NCBI RefSeq assembly: GCF_036373705.1
Contig: NW_027102779.1
Span: 1 to 64,000 of the forward strand
Direction: 5' to 3'
Origin: Amia ocellicauda
Lineage: Eukaryota; Chordata; Actinopteri; Amiiformes; Amiidae
DNA length: 64,000 bases
Shown here piece after piece: positions 27,134 to 38,919 of the stretch. A model generated the notes under the pieces. The model worked only from the letters and a program-made list of their open reading frames with translations. It made no database searches and was not told where the DNA came from. Position 1 is the stretch's first letter. Each line of letters opens with the position of its first letter. The translations under genes and the position numbers were made by a program.

Positions 27134-28767
27134 GTAAAGAAACCTTTCTCTTCCCCACTCCTCTCTTCTCCCTCACCTAGCTTAGCGCTAGCACCCATCA
27201 TTTCAATCATTTGCCTCACCGCTTGATCCTCTAGGAAGACTATGGGGGGGGCTCGGCTCCCGCCACCCGGTAAGGCGGGCAAAACTCCACTGGGCTCAGG
27301 GCCCGTGGTGCTGGAGGTTCTCCCTGGTTCCTTTGAGGCCGAGGCCCGACGAACAGATGGCAGGGCAGAGGCTTTATGTACAACTGGGGAGAAAACTGTA
27401 TAGACCCCGCTAGTCGTTCTTTTAACTAATGGTGGGGGAGGGGGTGGTCTCTCCCTTCCCGGCTGTCTGCCGCCGCAGGCCTCCTCCCCCAGCGCCAGTG
27501 ACCTTGCCATCACGTCCCTGATGTCTTTCTGGGAAAGGACACTGGCGCCGACTCTCGTCTCCTGAGGACCTGCGGCTCTCCCACTACTGCCGGGAGGGCA
27601 TACCTGACCCCTCCCCTGGGAGAGTCTCAGTTGTGGGGCAGGAGGAATGTTATTTCTAGGGGGCCTCTCATCTACCAGGCTGCCCACTCGGGGCAGTGGA
27701 GAAGGCCCACCACTCTCCTCTCCGGAGTCAGAGTGGGGCGTATAAAAATTAGAGGGAGGGGACTCTGGAGCGGGGGAGGAGCCGGCAGGGGGGGGAGAAT
27801 CTGCAGAATGAATCCTCTTTTTCATCATGCCCCCCCTACCCATGCTCCTCTTCTCAGCCCTCCTTCTCTTCCCCGCTACCACTGTCCACTCTCCCTCTGC
27901 CTCCACTTCTGACCCAGAGTCAGAGAGGGAGCCTATGAGGCTCCTGAGGATTGTTTCCTCTCTACCCCCATCTTGGGGTATCACCTTTGGAGGAGCCTCC
28001 GCTTGGTTTTCTCTCTCTCCACCACCCCCGAGGGCCCGCGCCCTATTTGCATAGGAGGAGGGACAATTTCTAAAGAGGTGCCCTCCCCCACCGCACAGGT
28101 TGCAGGCCCTCTCCTGCTTGCAGGCCCTGGTCTGATGTTCCCCGCCGCAGACCTTGCACTTAACAACGGTACAGGCTGCGGCTAAATGACCCAGGGCCCC
28201 GCAGTTCCTACATAATTTGGGCATGCCATGATAAAAGACAAGCCCCCTATTTGCTCCTAAAACCACGGTGCTTGGTAGATGGCGTACTCCGCCGATGGCG
28301 GCCACTTCCACCTGCAGGCGCACCTGCCACCGCCGAGCACCGGTCCAGACCCCATCCTCATCATTAACTCTCCTACTTTCAGACAGGATCTCACAGTGTC
28401 TCCTCAGCCATACTTCTACGTCATACTCTGCCACTGCTTCATTGTAAAACTGAATAGTTACAATTTTAATCTCTCTATCTGTCAGGGCGTCGACCACAAA
28501 GTCATTCAGGGGCATGCTGTCTTTTTTTTCCCTATACAGGTTCCAAAAACTCTCCAGCACTTGAGGGTTCTTAAAGCTCACCTCGAACACGTCCCTAGGT
28601 CCAGGCAGTTTTACCACACAGTTCAGCTCAGAAGGGGCAAAGCCCAGGCCCCTCTGCAGCACGGACCTGCTGAACTCCAGCCGGGTGAGGGCCGCGGTCT
28701 CGGCTCCAGCCTCACGGCTGAAGCGCACCGCATTATGGCGCCTCACACCGGCGGTTCGCTGGGCCAT
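27130..28767 (-). CDS. LINE ORF1 CCHC protein (copy D)
   Basis: 545 aa from the ATG at 28767, three knuckles intact. It carries the ASKEP marker of the D/F/G group near the C-terminus. Confidence 0.93.
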   Translation of the reverse strand: MAQRTAGVRRHNAVRFSREAGAETAALTRLEFSRSVLQRGLGFAPSELNCVVKLPGPRDVFEVSFKNPQVLESFWNLYREKKDSMPLNDFVVDALTDREIKIVTIQFYNEAVAEYDVEVWLRRHCEILSESRRVNDEDGVWTGARRWQVRLQVEVAAIGGVRHLPSTVVLGANRGLVFYHGMPKLCRNCGALGHLAAACTVVKCKVCGGEHQTRACKQERACNLCGGGGHLFRNCPSSYANRARALGGGGERENQAEAPPKVIPQDGGREETILRSLIGSLSDSGSEVEAEGEWTVVAGKRRRAEKRSMGRGGMMKKRIHSADSPPPAGSSPAPESPPSNFYTPHSDSGEESGGPSPLPRVGSLVDERPPRNNIPPAPQLRLSQGRGQVCPPGSSGRAAGPQETRVGASVLSQKDIRDVMARSLALGEEACGGRQPGRERPPPPPPLVKRTTSGVYTVFSPVVHKASALPSVRRASASKEPGRTSSTTGPEPSGVLPALPGGGSRAPPIVFLEDQAVRQMIEMMGASAKLGEGEERSGEEKGFFT

Positions 28768-29384
28768 GCTGCACTTTCCTACCTTGGAGAAGGGTCGGGA
28801 GGCTCTCAATCCGGAGGTCGGGGCAAGTCCACCTGGCTGGGGAGCAGCTTCCACCTCCGGGGCTCTTGCAGGGAGCGGGCCTTGCGGGGAGAAGTCCGGG
28901 CCCTGGCTGCAGGAGGCCTCCCTCAGGGACGTTGCCGATCGGCCTGGTCGGTCCCTGGAATCCGAGGCCTCTCCTGGATCCTGGCTGGTGACGTCAGCGG
29001 GGAGCAGTCCTGGTCAGGCCGGGCTCCGGGTAGATGGTCGGCCGGGCTTCTGGTTGGGACCCACTCCGTGAGGAGTCCTCCGACCCCTCTGGCTAGGTCC
29101 CCTGTCGCTCCCGGTCCGTCCCAATCTCCACTCGCCTCGGCCTCCGGACCGCTCCAAGGACCCAGGACTCTGCAGCTCTGTCAACCGGCACCTCCCCGTC
29201 TCGTCTGGTCTGGCCTGATGGATCAGCTCCCTGCAAGGAAAAAAGAAAGACTGTCAGATACAGCTCAAAAAGCCCCCTGCTGGACAAAGGTTTCTCTCGC
29301 TATTGGAGGGAAACCCGAGTCCAAGATGCTTCCAACCAGCTCCTGGGTGCTCCCTGCGGCCGCAGGCCATGCTCCAGACAGCCG

Positions 29385-29395
29385 GGAGGGAGGGG

Positions 29396-29470
<75 letters not shown>

Positions 29471-29486
29471 ACACACACACACACAC
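29385..29486. repeat. (GA)n(CA)n microsatellite, unit 7
   Basis: The G-rich lead-in is shortened here compared with other units (GGGGGGGAGAGAGAG without the second G run). Confidence 0.93.
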
Positions 29487-29772
29487 TGTTCAATGTGCAC
29501 ACAAGAGAGAGCTCAAAATCATGGACATACAGATCAAAATCGATTCACAATATGAATACTACAATTGTTCATTTCCTGTGTCTTCCTAGCCCAGTCGGCG
29601 AGGGAGCTCAGCACCGTGCTGTGCCTTTCTCTGCCTCTCCCTTTACTGCCAGGTCAGTGATGACATCACAGAACTCATCGCTCGGCAGGCTGCAATGACA
29701 TCACAAAGCACGTACATTCTATCACGGCAGGCAGGCTTTTTTGTCTTTCTTTCAACCCAAGAATGATAAGGA

Positions 29773-29963
29773 GGTGCGTGCACCTTTCCCGGAAACACTG
29801 CAATACCGGGCCGATGCGTAAAGCGGGTGGAGCAAGCTCCCTCTCCGACTCCCCGTTGCAAAAATCCGTTTAATATGTTGTCCCCACATGGGGGACGTAT
29901 CAGATATTAAACTGATAAGAACAGATACTACACTTGATCTTAGCCAAAAGGCCGAGAAGCGAT
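29773..29963 (-). ncRNA. RNU2: U2 spliceosomal snRNA, unit 7
   Basis: Complete, with 3' box; upstream target site empty. Confidence 0.97.
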
Positions 29964-30318
29964 ACCTGCAATGGGCTCCCCCCAGAACGCCAGCGGCACA
30001 GGCCAGGAGGTAGCACCCCAGGAGGGGGCGCCACCGGCAGGGCTGCTACCGCTGCTGGGTACCCTAGCAAGCTTATTTGCTTGACATTGACCACCTCCAC
30101 CTTATATGCCTGATCTGCTGTTCACCTGGATCACAGCTCCGCCCCAACAGGGCAGAGCCTCCCAAAAAATGGTACAAACTCATCCATGTCCCCCTCCACG
30201 GAATGCTTTAGTAAAAGGCGAAAGCGTTATGCGTATTGAAGGGAAACCCGAGTCCAAGATGCTTCCAACCAGCTCCTGGGTGCTCCCTGCGGCCGCAGGC
30301 CATGCTCCAGACAGCCGG

Positions 30319-30339
30319 GAGGGAGGGGGGGGGAGAGGG

Positions 30340-30416
<77 letters not shown>

Positions 30417-30432
30417 ACACACACACACACAC
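30319..30432. repeat. (GA)n(CA)n microsatellite, unit 8
   Basis: About 35 GA and 10 CA dinucleotides after a G-rich lead-in. Confidence 0.94.
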
Positions 30433-30718
30433 TGTTCAATGTGCACACAAGAGAGAGCTCAAAATCATGGACATACAGATCAAAATCGATTCACAATATG
30501 AATACTACAATTGTTCATTTCCTGTGTCTTCCTAGCCCAGTCGGCGAGGGAGCTCAGCACCGTGCTGTGCCTTTCTCTGCCTCTCCCTTTACTGCCAGGT
30601 CAGTGATGACATCACAGAACTCATCGCTCGGCAGGCTGCAATGACATCACAAAGCACGTACATTCTATCACGGCAGGCAGGCTTTTTTGTCTTTCTTTCA
30701 ACCCAAGAATGATAAGGA

Positions 30719-30909
30719 GGTGCGTGCACCTTTCCCGGAAACACTGCAATACCGGGCCGATGCGTAAAGCGGGTGGAGCAAGCTCCCTCTCCGACTCCCC
30801 GTTGCAAAAATCCGTTTAATATGTTGTCCCCACATGGGGGACGTATCAGATATTAAACTGATAAGAACAGATACTACACTTGATCTTAGCCAAAAGGCCG
30901 AGAAGCGAT
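30719..30909 (-). ncRNA. RNU2: U2 spliceosomal snRNA, unit 8
   Basis: Complete; LINE copy E occupies its upstream target site 253 bp away. Confidence 0.97.
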
Positions 30910-31715
30910 ACCTGCAATGGGCTCCCCCCAGAACGCCAGCGGCACAGGCCAGGAGGTAGCACCCCAGGAGGGGGCGCCACCGGCAGGGCTGCTACCGCTG
31001 CTGGGTACCCTAGCAAGCTTATTTGCTTGACATTGACCACCTCCACCTTATATGCCTGATCTGCTGTTCACCTGGATCACAGCTCCGCCCCAACAGGGCA
31101 GAGCCTCCCAAAAAATGGTACAAACTCATCCATGTCCCCCTCCACGGAATGCTTTAGTAAAATACTATTTTATTGGATTTAGTATTTTCTTTTCATCAAT
31201 AAAAACAATTCAATTTTTAATACTTATGATTAAAAACATTGACATATCAATCCTTAAAATCACTTAACATTTTTAAAATCTTGTGATTTTTAACCAAACT
31301 AAAACAATAAACTTTAAAATAAACGTGCTCAAATCAAATAAACAAAACGTGATAAAAGCAAAAAATTGCACACCAACAAAAGAGTCAGATACATTGAAAA
31401 TAACTGAAAATGCATTGAACAAATTAAAAAAACAATTAAAAAGGAAAAAATAAAAAACAAACAAAAAAAGTCCAATGCATTTTAAATTAAACCAAAAAAC
31501 GGTCAATGTATCTGACAACAAAATATAACAAAACTATACATAAAAACCCTAAACAATGTGATTTAAAAACAACTAAATCTTTAAAAACAATTAAGATTTG
31601 TTATTTAAAATCTTCTTTTAAAAACAATCATTCATAAAATCTTTAAAAGATCTTTAAAAGATCTTGGACTCGGGCTCCAGCAGGGGGAACTAACCGTCCC
31701 CGGAGGTGGGTCCCA

Positions 31716-34700
31716 TCATGGGATCCTGAGCTCCCCCAGATCTTGTATACGCCAGTTCTTAAAGGCTTCCTCCTTGCCCCTCTGATGGACCTCCAGATTG
31801 ACGTAGTCTTTTACAAACACCATGCCCCTCCGCGCGATGACGATCGGGTCCAGCTCCTGCTTATTAAACAAACAGATGTTCCGTCCCTCCCACAGTGCCT
31901 GCTTCACTGCGCAGACGACACGCCACCAGCACCTCAGGGTTGATGTTGAAATTCCCCTTGCCGGACCGTATAGGATCTGCTGGGCGGTCGCCCGCGCAGG
32001 AACGGCGAACCTGTGGAGGAACGGAGAAAACAGGAGCCAGACCCTGTGGGCGGAGGGGCACTCACTAAATATGTGAGCCTCCGTCTCCTTCCCCAAGCAA
32101 CCCTTATAAGGGCAGGTGTCATAAGGAGCTATGCCCCTTCTGTGCATGAACACTCGGGTGGGGAGACACCGACTCACAGCCATCCAGGAGACATCTTTCT
32201 GCGTGTTCGTGAGGCAAACGTGCGTAGCGTTAGCCCAGATAAACCGGCAGGTTTCGGGAGGGAAATCTTCTATCCGGCTGGTCTCCTGGGCAGATCTCAT
32301 CTGACTACAGATGGTCTTATAATCCCAGGAGGCCAGCACGACTTTATGGAGGCCTACTTCGAGCGCAAAGGCTCGGAGCGCCCTGTAGAACGGCGGGGGA
32401 TCCCACGAGTGCGGCCTGGTGTTGTCCATGGCGCAGAGGCCGAATGGTCTCAGGCTGCTGGCAAAATAAAAGCGGTTCATGAAACTCACCTTCTTGCCAG
32501 CAGCCTGGATGTTCTTAACCACATAGGCCAGCCCCTGCGCCTTTATCAGCCGCACAACGTCCGGGACCCCCCTGCCTCCATCCAGGGTACTCTTCACCAT
32601 CTGCACTCTTTTCAGCCTCTCCATTTTGCTCCCCCAGACAAACCGAAATATAATTCGGGTCACTAGTTTTGCGATACCCTTGTCTGGGGGGAAGATCATT
32701 CCTACGTAGAGGAGTATCGGGAAGAGGATGGCCTTTACGACCAGCACCTTACCAGCCATCGTCAAGGTCCTTGTGCTCCAGCCGTGGATCTTCTTTTGGA
32801 CCTTTGCTATGGCCTCCTCCCAGCTCCGGGTGCCCGTGTTGGTCCCGTCGATCGTGATCCCCAGAACCTTGATAAACGGCTTCACAGGGAACACGGTCGG
32901 CGGGCCCCGGCCGACAGGCCATGCCCTGGAGAGGTAGACCTCGCTCTTGGCCTTGTTCACAGCGGCCCCCGTCGCCCTGCAGAAGCCGTCCAGCAGTTCC
33001 TCGACCCTGGCCACGGACGGAGCGTCCGTGCAGACCACGGCCACGTCGTCCATATAGGCCAGGGCCTTCAGTTGCTCTCCGCCGGAACCCGGGAGATGGA
33101 AACCTGTCACCCGGACGTCCCGGCGGATCGCCTGCATGAACGGCTCCAAGCAGAGGACGTACAGCAGGGCCGACAGGGGACAACCCTGCCGGACCCCCGA
33201 CCTGACCGGAAATGGTTCGGTCAGGTGGCGGTTCACAAGGACCCTGCTGCTTAGGCCGCTGTAGATGATCTTAACCCACTTCCTCAGGCCAAGAGCGAGA
33301 CCCATCCTCTCCATAACAAGCTGCAGGTATTCGTGGCCCACTCTGTCGAAGGCTTTCTCCTGGTCCAAGCTGATTAGGACCAGGGGAAGCCCTCTCTCGT
33401 TCGAGTAGGCCACGACATCCCTGAGCAGCATGGCGTTGTCGGCCGCCGATCTCCCCCGGGCACCACAGACCTGGTCGGGACCCACGACTTGAGGGAGTGG
33501 CCGCTGCAGCCGGAGCGTCAGTGCTTTGGCCAGTATCTTGTAGTCGGTGCACAGGAGGCTGACTGGCCGCCAGTTCCTCAGATCTTTTGGGTCTCCCTTC
33601 TTGTGAAGAAGGGAGAGGATACTTTTCTTCATCGAAGGGGCCAATCTGCCCTCTCTGTACATCGACCCCAGGACCTGGCCCAGATCTTCCTTAAGCACCT
33701 CCCAAAAGATCTTATAGAACTCAGCAGGGATCCCATCGGGACCCGGTGTCCTTCCAGAGTTAAGACTCTTTATCACCTGGGAGAGTTCAGTGGTGGTGAT
33801 CTCTGGATCCTCCTCCTCCTCCTCGTCCCCCTCATTGCGGGACTCCAACAGGGACAGAAAGTGATGGATCAGATTTTGATCCACCACCTTCTGGTCGTAC
33901 AACTCCCTGTAGAAATCCCGCACCACTGTCTCAACAGCCTCTCTGCCCTCCACCTCTTGCCCCGAGGAGTCGATCATGGAGGACATTGCAGGCCGCCTCT
34001 CCTTCGTTTTCTTGAAGAAGAAGCGGCTGCATTTCTCATCGTCCTCCATGATGCGGACCCTGGAAAGGACCTTGATCTTTTCTTGCTCCTCCCGATAGAG
34101 GGCGGAGAGACTCAGTTTGACCCGGGCCACCTCCTCAGCTAGGTCGAAGCCTCTGAGCTGTAAAAGACTCAGGCGCTGGAGGCGGGCGTTTAGATGGGAA
34201 TATCTCGCCCGCCTCTCGCGAGCTTTCCGTTTCCCCAGCTGAATGAAGTAGCCCTTGGTTCTTTTCTTCATCATCTCCCACCACTCTATGGGAGAATCAA
34301 AAAGGTCCCTCAGGGTCCTCCACTCCTCGAGGCGTCTGCTAAAGGTTTTAATCACACGAGGGTCATCGAGCAGAGAGGTGTTGAGCTTCCAGACCCCAGG
34401 CCCCGACTCCCGTGTGCTCGGAATGAGCACCTCTGTCGTCAGGAGCCTGTGGTCTGAAAAGAAGACCGCCTCCGAAGACATGGCGGTCCTCTCCAGTGGC
34501 TTGCTGAGGAGGACGAGATCTATCCTGGAGAAGGAGGAGCCAGAAGAACTCACCCAGGTGAACAAGGGGACCAGGTCCCGACCTGCGTCGCAGAGTTCAA
34601 AGTCCTCCACGAACGCAGCGAGGTCCCTGCTGGATCTATCGTTACGGGGCTTACTCCGGTCTACATCCCTCAGAGCACAGTTGAAATCACCTGAAATGAT

Positions 34701-35150
34701 AACTGGCAAGGTGCCGATCAGGAGCGGGCGTAGCTGAGGGAGAAAGAGGACTCTCTCTCTCTGGCTGGTGGGGGCATAGACATTGACCAGCCTCAATACA
34801 GCCCCCTTGTATTTAAAATCGAGGCTGGCCAGTCTGCCCGCCTCTATAACCTTGAATGTTTTAACTATTAAGAAGGGGTTTTTCAGGAGTACGGCAATCC
34901 CGTCCGCTCGGGACACATTGGACCCCGACCAAAAGGATTCTCCTAGGGTCCAAGTGTCCCGGAGATCTTTGTATTCTTTTTGGAACGGGATGCCGCACTC
35001 CTGCAAACAGATAATATCCGCCTTCATGCCAGCCAGAGAGTTTAAAACATCGGTCCTCTTTTTCACCTCAGCAATGCTCCTCACATTAATTGAAATAATA
35101 GTTAATGCCATAATGGCTGTGAGGGCAATCACCCGCTCCGTAACAATCAT
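31716..35150 (-). CDS. LINE ORF2 endonuclease/RT (copy E)
   Basis: 1144 aa, intact. Private changes: RTLRDLFD and MVKSTLDG. It has GDPKD and NERGLP as in copies A and B. Confidence 0.95.
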   Translation of the reverse strand: MIVTERVIALTAIMALTIISINVRSIAEVKKRTDVLNSLAGMKADIICLQECGIPFQKEYKDLRDTWTLGESFWSGSNVSRADGIAVLLKNPFLIVKTFKVIEAGRLASLDFKYKGAVLRLVNVYAPTSQRERVLFLPQLRPLLIGTLPVIISGDFNCALRDVDRSKPRNDRSSRDLAAFVEDFELCDAGRDLVPLFTWVSSSGSSFSRIDLVLLSKPLERTAMSSEAVFFSDHRLLTTEVLIPSTRESGPGVWKLNTSLLDDPRVIKTFSRRLEEWRTLRDLFDSPIEWWEMMKKRTKGYFIQLGKRKARERRARYSHLNARLQRLSLLQLRGFDLAEEVARVKLSLSALYREEQEKIKVLSRVRIMEDDEKCSRFFFKKTKERRPAMSSMIDSSGQEVEGREAVETVVRDFYRELYDQKVVDQNLIHHFLSLLESRNEGDEEEEEDPEITTTELSQVIKSLNSGRTPGPDGIPAEFYKIFWEVLKEDLGQVLGSMYREGRLAPSMKKSILSLLHKKGDPKDLRNWRPVSLLCTDYKILAKALTLRLQRPLPQVVGPDQVCGARGRSAADNAMLLRDVVAYSNERGLPLVLISLDQEKAFDRVGHEYLQLVMERMGLALGLRKWVKIIYSGLSSRVLVNRHLTEPFPVRSGVRQGCPLSALLYVLCLEPFMQAIRRDVRVTGFHLPGSGGEQLKALAYMDDVAVVCTDAPSVARVEELLDGFCRATGAAVNKAKSEVYLSRAWPVGRGPPTVFPVKPFIKVLGITIDGTNTGTRSWEEAIAKVQKKIHGWSTRTLTMAGKVLVVKAILFPILLYVGMIFPPDKGIAKLVTRIIFRFVWGSKMERLKRVQMVKSTLDGGRGVPDVVRLIKAQGLAYVVKNIQAAGKKVSFMNRFYFASSLRPFGLCAMDNTRPHSWDPPPFYRALRAFALEVGLHKVVLASWDYKTICSQMRSAQETSRIEDFPPETCRFIWANATHVCLTNTQKDVSWMAVSRCLPTRVFMHRRGIAPYDTCPYKGCLGKETEAHIFSECPSAHRVWLLFSPFLHRFAVPARATAQQILYGPARGISTSTLRCWWRVVCAVKQALWEGRNICLFNKQELDPIVIARRGMVFVKDYVNLEVHQRGKEEAFKNWRIQDLGELRIP

Positions 35151-36784
35151 GTAAAGAAACCTTTCTCTTCCCCACTCCTCTCTTCTCCCTCACCTAGCTT
35201 AGCGCTAGCACCCATCATTTCAATCATTTGCCTCACCGCTTGATCCTCTAGGAAGACTATGGGGGGGGCTCGGCTCCCGCCACCCGGTAAGGCGGGCAAA
35301 ACTCCACTGGGCTCAGGGCCCGTGGTGCTGGAGGTTCTCCCTGGTTCCTTTGCGGCCGAGGCCCGACGAACAGATGGCAGGGCAGAGGCTTTATGTACAA
35401 CTGGGGAGAAAACTGTGTAGACCCCGCTAGTTGTTCTTTTAACTAATGGTGGGGGAGGGGGTGGTCTCTCCCTTCCCGGCTGTCTGCCGCCGCAGGCCTC
35501 CTCCCCCAGCGCCAGTGACCTTGCCATCACGTCCCTGATGTCTTTCTGGGAAAGGACACTGGCGCCGACTCTCGTCTCCTGAGGGCCTGCGGCTCTCCCA
35601 CTACTGCCGGGAGGGCATACCTGACCCCTCCCCTGGGAGAGTCTCAGTTGTGGGGCAGGAGGAATGTTATTTCTAGGGGGCCTCTCATCTACCAGGCTGC
35701 CCACTCGGGGCAGTGGAGAAGGCCCACCACTCTCCTCTCCGGAGTCAGAGTGGGGCGTATAAAAATTTGAGGGAGGGGACTCTGGAGCGGGGGAGGAGCC
35801 GGCAGGGGGGGGAGAATCTGCAGAATGAATCCTCTTTTTCATCATACCCCCCCTACCCATGCTCCTCTTCTCAGCCCTCCTTCTCTTCCCCGCTACCACT
35901 GTCCACTCTCCCTCTGCCTCCACTTCTGACCCAGAGTCAGAGAGGGAGCCTATGAGGCTCCTGAGGATTGTTTCCTCTCTACCCCCATCTTGGGGTATCA
36001 CCTTTGGAGGAGCCTCCGCTTGGTTTTCTCTCTCTCCACCACCCCCGAGGGCCCGCGCCCTATTTGCATAGGAGGAGGGACAATTCCTAAAGAGGTGCCC
36101 TCCCCCACCGCACAGGTTGCAGGCCCTCTCCTGCTTGCAGGCCCTGGTCTGATGTTCCCCGCCGCAGACCTTGCACTTAACAACGGTACAGGCTGCGGCT
36201 AAATGACCCAGGGCCCCGCAGTTCCTACATAATTTGGGCATGCCATGATAAAAGACAAGCCCCCTATTTGCTCCTAAAACCACGGTGCTTGGTAGATGGC
36301 GTACTCCGCCGATGGCGGCCACTTCCACCTGCAGGCGCACCTGCCACCGCCGAGCACCGGTCCAGACCCCATCCTCATCATTAACTCTCCTACTTTCAGA
36401 CAGGATCTCACAGTGTCTCCTCAGCCATACTTCTACGTCATACTCTGCCACTGCTTCATTGTAAAACTGAATAGTTACAATTTTAATCTCTCTATCTGTC
36501 AGGGCGTCGACCACAAAGTCATTCAGGGGCATGCTGTCTTTTTTTTCCCTATACAGGTTCCAAAAACTCTCCAGCACTTGAGGGTTCTTAAAGCTCACCT
36601 CGAACACGTCCCTAGGTCCAGGCAGTTTCACCACACAGTTCAGCTCAGAAGGGGCAAAGCCCAGGCCCCTCTGCAGCACGGACCTGCTGAACTCCAGCCG
36701 GGTGAGGGCCGCGGTCTCGGCTCCAGCCTCACGGCTGAAGCGCACCGCATTATGGCGCCTCACACCGGCGGTTCGCTGGGCCAT
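35147..36784 (-). CDS. LINE ORF1 CCHC protein (copy E)
   Basis: 545 aa from the ATG at 36784; three knuckles, AAKEP marker. ATGA overlap with ORF2. Confidence 0.93.
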   Translation of the reverse strand: MAQRTAGVRRHNAVRFSREAGAETAALTRLEFSRSVLQRGLGFAPSELNCVVKLPGPRDVFEVSFKNPQVLESFWNLYREKKDSMPLNDFVVDALTDREIKIVTIQFYNEAVAEYDVEVWLRRHCEILSESRRVNDEDGVWTGARRWQVRLQVEVAAIGGVRHLPSTVVLGANRGLVFYHGMPKLCRNCGALGHLAAACTVVKCKVCGGEHQTRACKQERACNLCGGGGHLFRNCPSSYANRARALGGGGERENQAEAPPKVIPQDGGREETILRSLIGSLSDSGSEVEAEGEWTVVAGKRRRAEKRSMGRGGMMKKRIHSADSPPPAGSSPAPESPPSNFYTPHSDSGEESGGPSPLPRVGSLVDERPPRNNIPPAPQLRLSQGRGQVCPPGSSGRAAGPQETRVGASVLSQKDIRDVMARSLALGEEACGGRQPGRERPPPPPPLVKRTTSGVYTVFSPVVHKASALPSVRRASAAKEPGRTSSTTGPEPSGVLPALPGGGSRAPPIVFLEDQAVRQMIEMMGASAKLGEGEERSGEEKGFFT

Positions 36785-37400
36785 GCTGCACTTTCCTACC
36801 TTGGAGAAGGGTCGGGAGGCTCTCAATCCGGAGGTCGGGGCAAGTCCACCTGGCTGGGGAGCAGCTTCCACCTCCGGGGCTCTTGCAGGGAGCGGGCCTT
36901 GCGGGGAGAAGTCCGGGCCCTGGCTGCAGGAGGCCTCCCTCAGGGACGTTGCCGATCGGCCTGGTCGGTCCCTGGAATCCGAGGCCTCTCCTGGATCCTG
37001 GCTGGTGACGTCAGCGGGGAGCAGTCCTGGTCAGGCCGGGCTCCGGGTAGATGGTCGGCCGGGCTTCTGGATGGGACCCACTCCGTGAGGAGTCCTCCGA
37101 CCCCTCTGGCTAGGTCCCCTGTCGCTCCCGGTCCGTCCCAATCTCCACTCGCCTCGGCCTCCGGACCGCTCCAAGGACCCAGGACTCTGCAGCTCTGTCA
37201 ACCGGCACCTCCCCGTCTCGTCTGGTCTGGCCTGATGGATCAGCTCCCTGCAAGGAAAAAAGAAGACTGTCAAGTACAGTTCAAAAGCCCCCTGCTGGAC
37301 AAAGGTTTCTCTCGCTATTGGAGGGAAACCCGAGTCCAAGATGCTTCCAACCAGCTCCTGGGTGCTCCCTGCGGCCGCAGGCCATGCTCCAGACAGCCGG

Positions 37401-37428
37401 GAGGGAGGGGGGGGGAGAGGGGGAGAGG

Positions 37429-37471
<43 letters not shown>

Positions 37472-37491
37472 ACACACACACACACACACAC
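37401..37491. repeat. (GA)n(CA)n microsatellite, unit 9
   Basis: Short allele with the doubled G-run lead-in seen in units 3 and 4. Confidence 0.93.
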
Positions 37492-37777
37492 TGTTCAATG
37501 TGCACACAAGAGAGAGCTCAAAATCATGGACATACAGATCAAAATCGATTCACAATATGAATACTACAATTGTTCATTTCCTGTGTCTTCCTAGCCCAGT
37601 CGGCGAGGGAGCTCAGCACCGTGCTGTGCCTTTCTCTGCCTCTCCCTTTACTGCCAGGTCAGTGATGACATCACAGAACTCATCGCTCGGCAGGCTGCAA
37701 TGACATCACAAAGCACGTACATTCTATCACGGCAGGCAGGCTTTTTTGTCTTTCTTTCAACCCAAGAATGATAAGGA

Positions 37778-37968
37778 GGTGCGTGCACCTTTCCCGGAAA
37801 CACTGCAATACCGGGCCGATGCGTAAAGCGGGTGGAGCAAGCTCCCTCTCCGACTCCCCGTTGCAAAAATCCGTTTAATATGTTGTCCCCACATGGGGGA
37901 CGTATCAGATATTAAACTGATAAGAACAGATACTACACTTGATCTTAGCCAAAAGGCCGAGAAGCGAT
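37778..37968 (-). ncRNA. RNU2: U2 spliceosomal snRNA, unit 9
   Basis: Complete, with 3' box. Confidence 0.97.
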
Positions 37969-38322
37969 ACCTGCAATGGGCTCCCCCCAGAACGCCAGCG
38001 GCACAGGCCAGGAGGTAGCACCCCAGGAGAGGGCGCCACCGGCAGGGCTGCTACCGCTGCTGGGTACCCTAGCAAGCTTATTTGCTTGACATTGACCACC
38101 TCCACCTTATATGCCTGATCTGCTGTTCACCTGGATCACAGCTCCGCCCCAACAGGGCAGAGCCTCCCAAAAAATGGTACAAACTCATCCATGTCCCCCT
38201 CCACGGAATGCTTTAGTAAAAGGCGAAAGCGTTATGCGTATTGAAGGGAAACCCGAGTCCAAGATGCTTCCAACCAGCTCCTGGGTGCTCCCTGCGGCCG
38301 CAGGCCATGCTCCAGACAGCCG

Positions 38323-38345
38323 GGAGGGAGGGGGGGGGAGAGGGG

Positions 38346-38442
<97 letters not shown>
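38323..38442. repeat. (GA)n(CA)n microsatellite, unit 10
   Basis: About 33 GA and 15 CA dinucleotides. Confidence 0.94.
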
Positions 38443-38444
<2 letters not shown>

Positions 38445-38728
38445 TTCAATGTGCACACAAGAGAGAGCTCAAAATCATGGACATACAGATCAAAATCGAT
38501 TCACAATATGAATACTACAATTGTTCATTTCCTGTGTCTTCCTAGCCCAGTCGGCGAGGGAGCTCAGCACCGTGCTGTGCCTTTCTCTGCCTCTCCCTTT
38601 ACTGCCAGGTCAGTGATGACATCACAGAACTCATCGCTCGGCAGGCTGCAATGACATCACAAAGCACGTACATTCTATCACGGCAGGCAGGCTTTTTTGT
38701 CTTTCTTTCAACCCAAGAATGATAAGGA

Positions 38729-38919
38729 GGTGCGTGCACCTTTCCCGGAAACACTGCAATACCGGGCCGATGCGTAAAGCGGGTGGAGCAAGCTCCCTCT
38801 CCGACTCCCCGTTGCAAAAATCCGTTTAATATGTTGTCCCCACATGGGGGACGTATCAGATATTAAACTGATAAGAACAGATACTACACTTGATCTTAGC
38901 CAAAAGGCCGAGAAGCGAT
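38729..38919 (-). ncRNA. RNU2: U2 spliceosomal snRNA, unit 10
   Basis: Complete, with 3' box. Confidence 0.97.

Larger units (their letters stand above)
23145..29306 (-). mobile_element. U2-targeting LINE, full length (copy D)
   Basis: Complete. The 3' UTR belongs to a distinct variant (end CTAATAAACAGTA; ACATTTCTTAAAATAG instead of ACATTTCATCAATAAA) shared with copies F and G. The 5' UTR, however, is of the copy B/E type, so the copy is a mosaic. Confidence 0.93.
29307..31162 (-). repeat. U2 array segment, two units (7 and 8)
   Basis: Two units 946 bp apart, both with the AGGAGG-type promoter. Microsatellites at 29385-29486 and 30319-30432 have short CA tracts. Confidence 0.93.
31163..37321 (-). 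mobile_element. U2-targeting LINE, full length (copy E)
   Basis: Complete. The 3' UTR is of the copy C type, with the G-C version of the outer hairpin pair and a G-U wobble in the inner stem. ORF1 and the central ORF2 resemble copies A and B, while the ORF2 C-terminus (PARGIS) is of the C/D type. This is another mosaic. Confidence 0.93.
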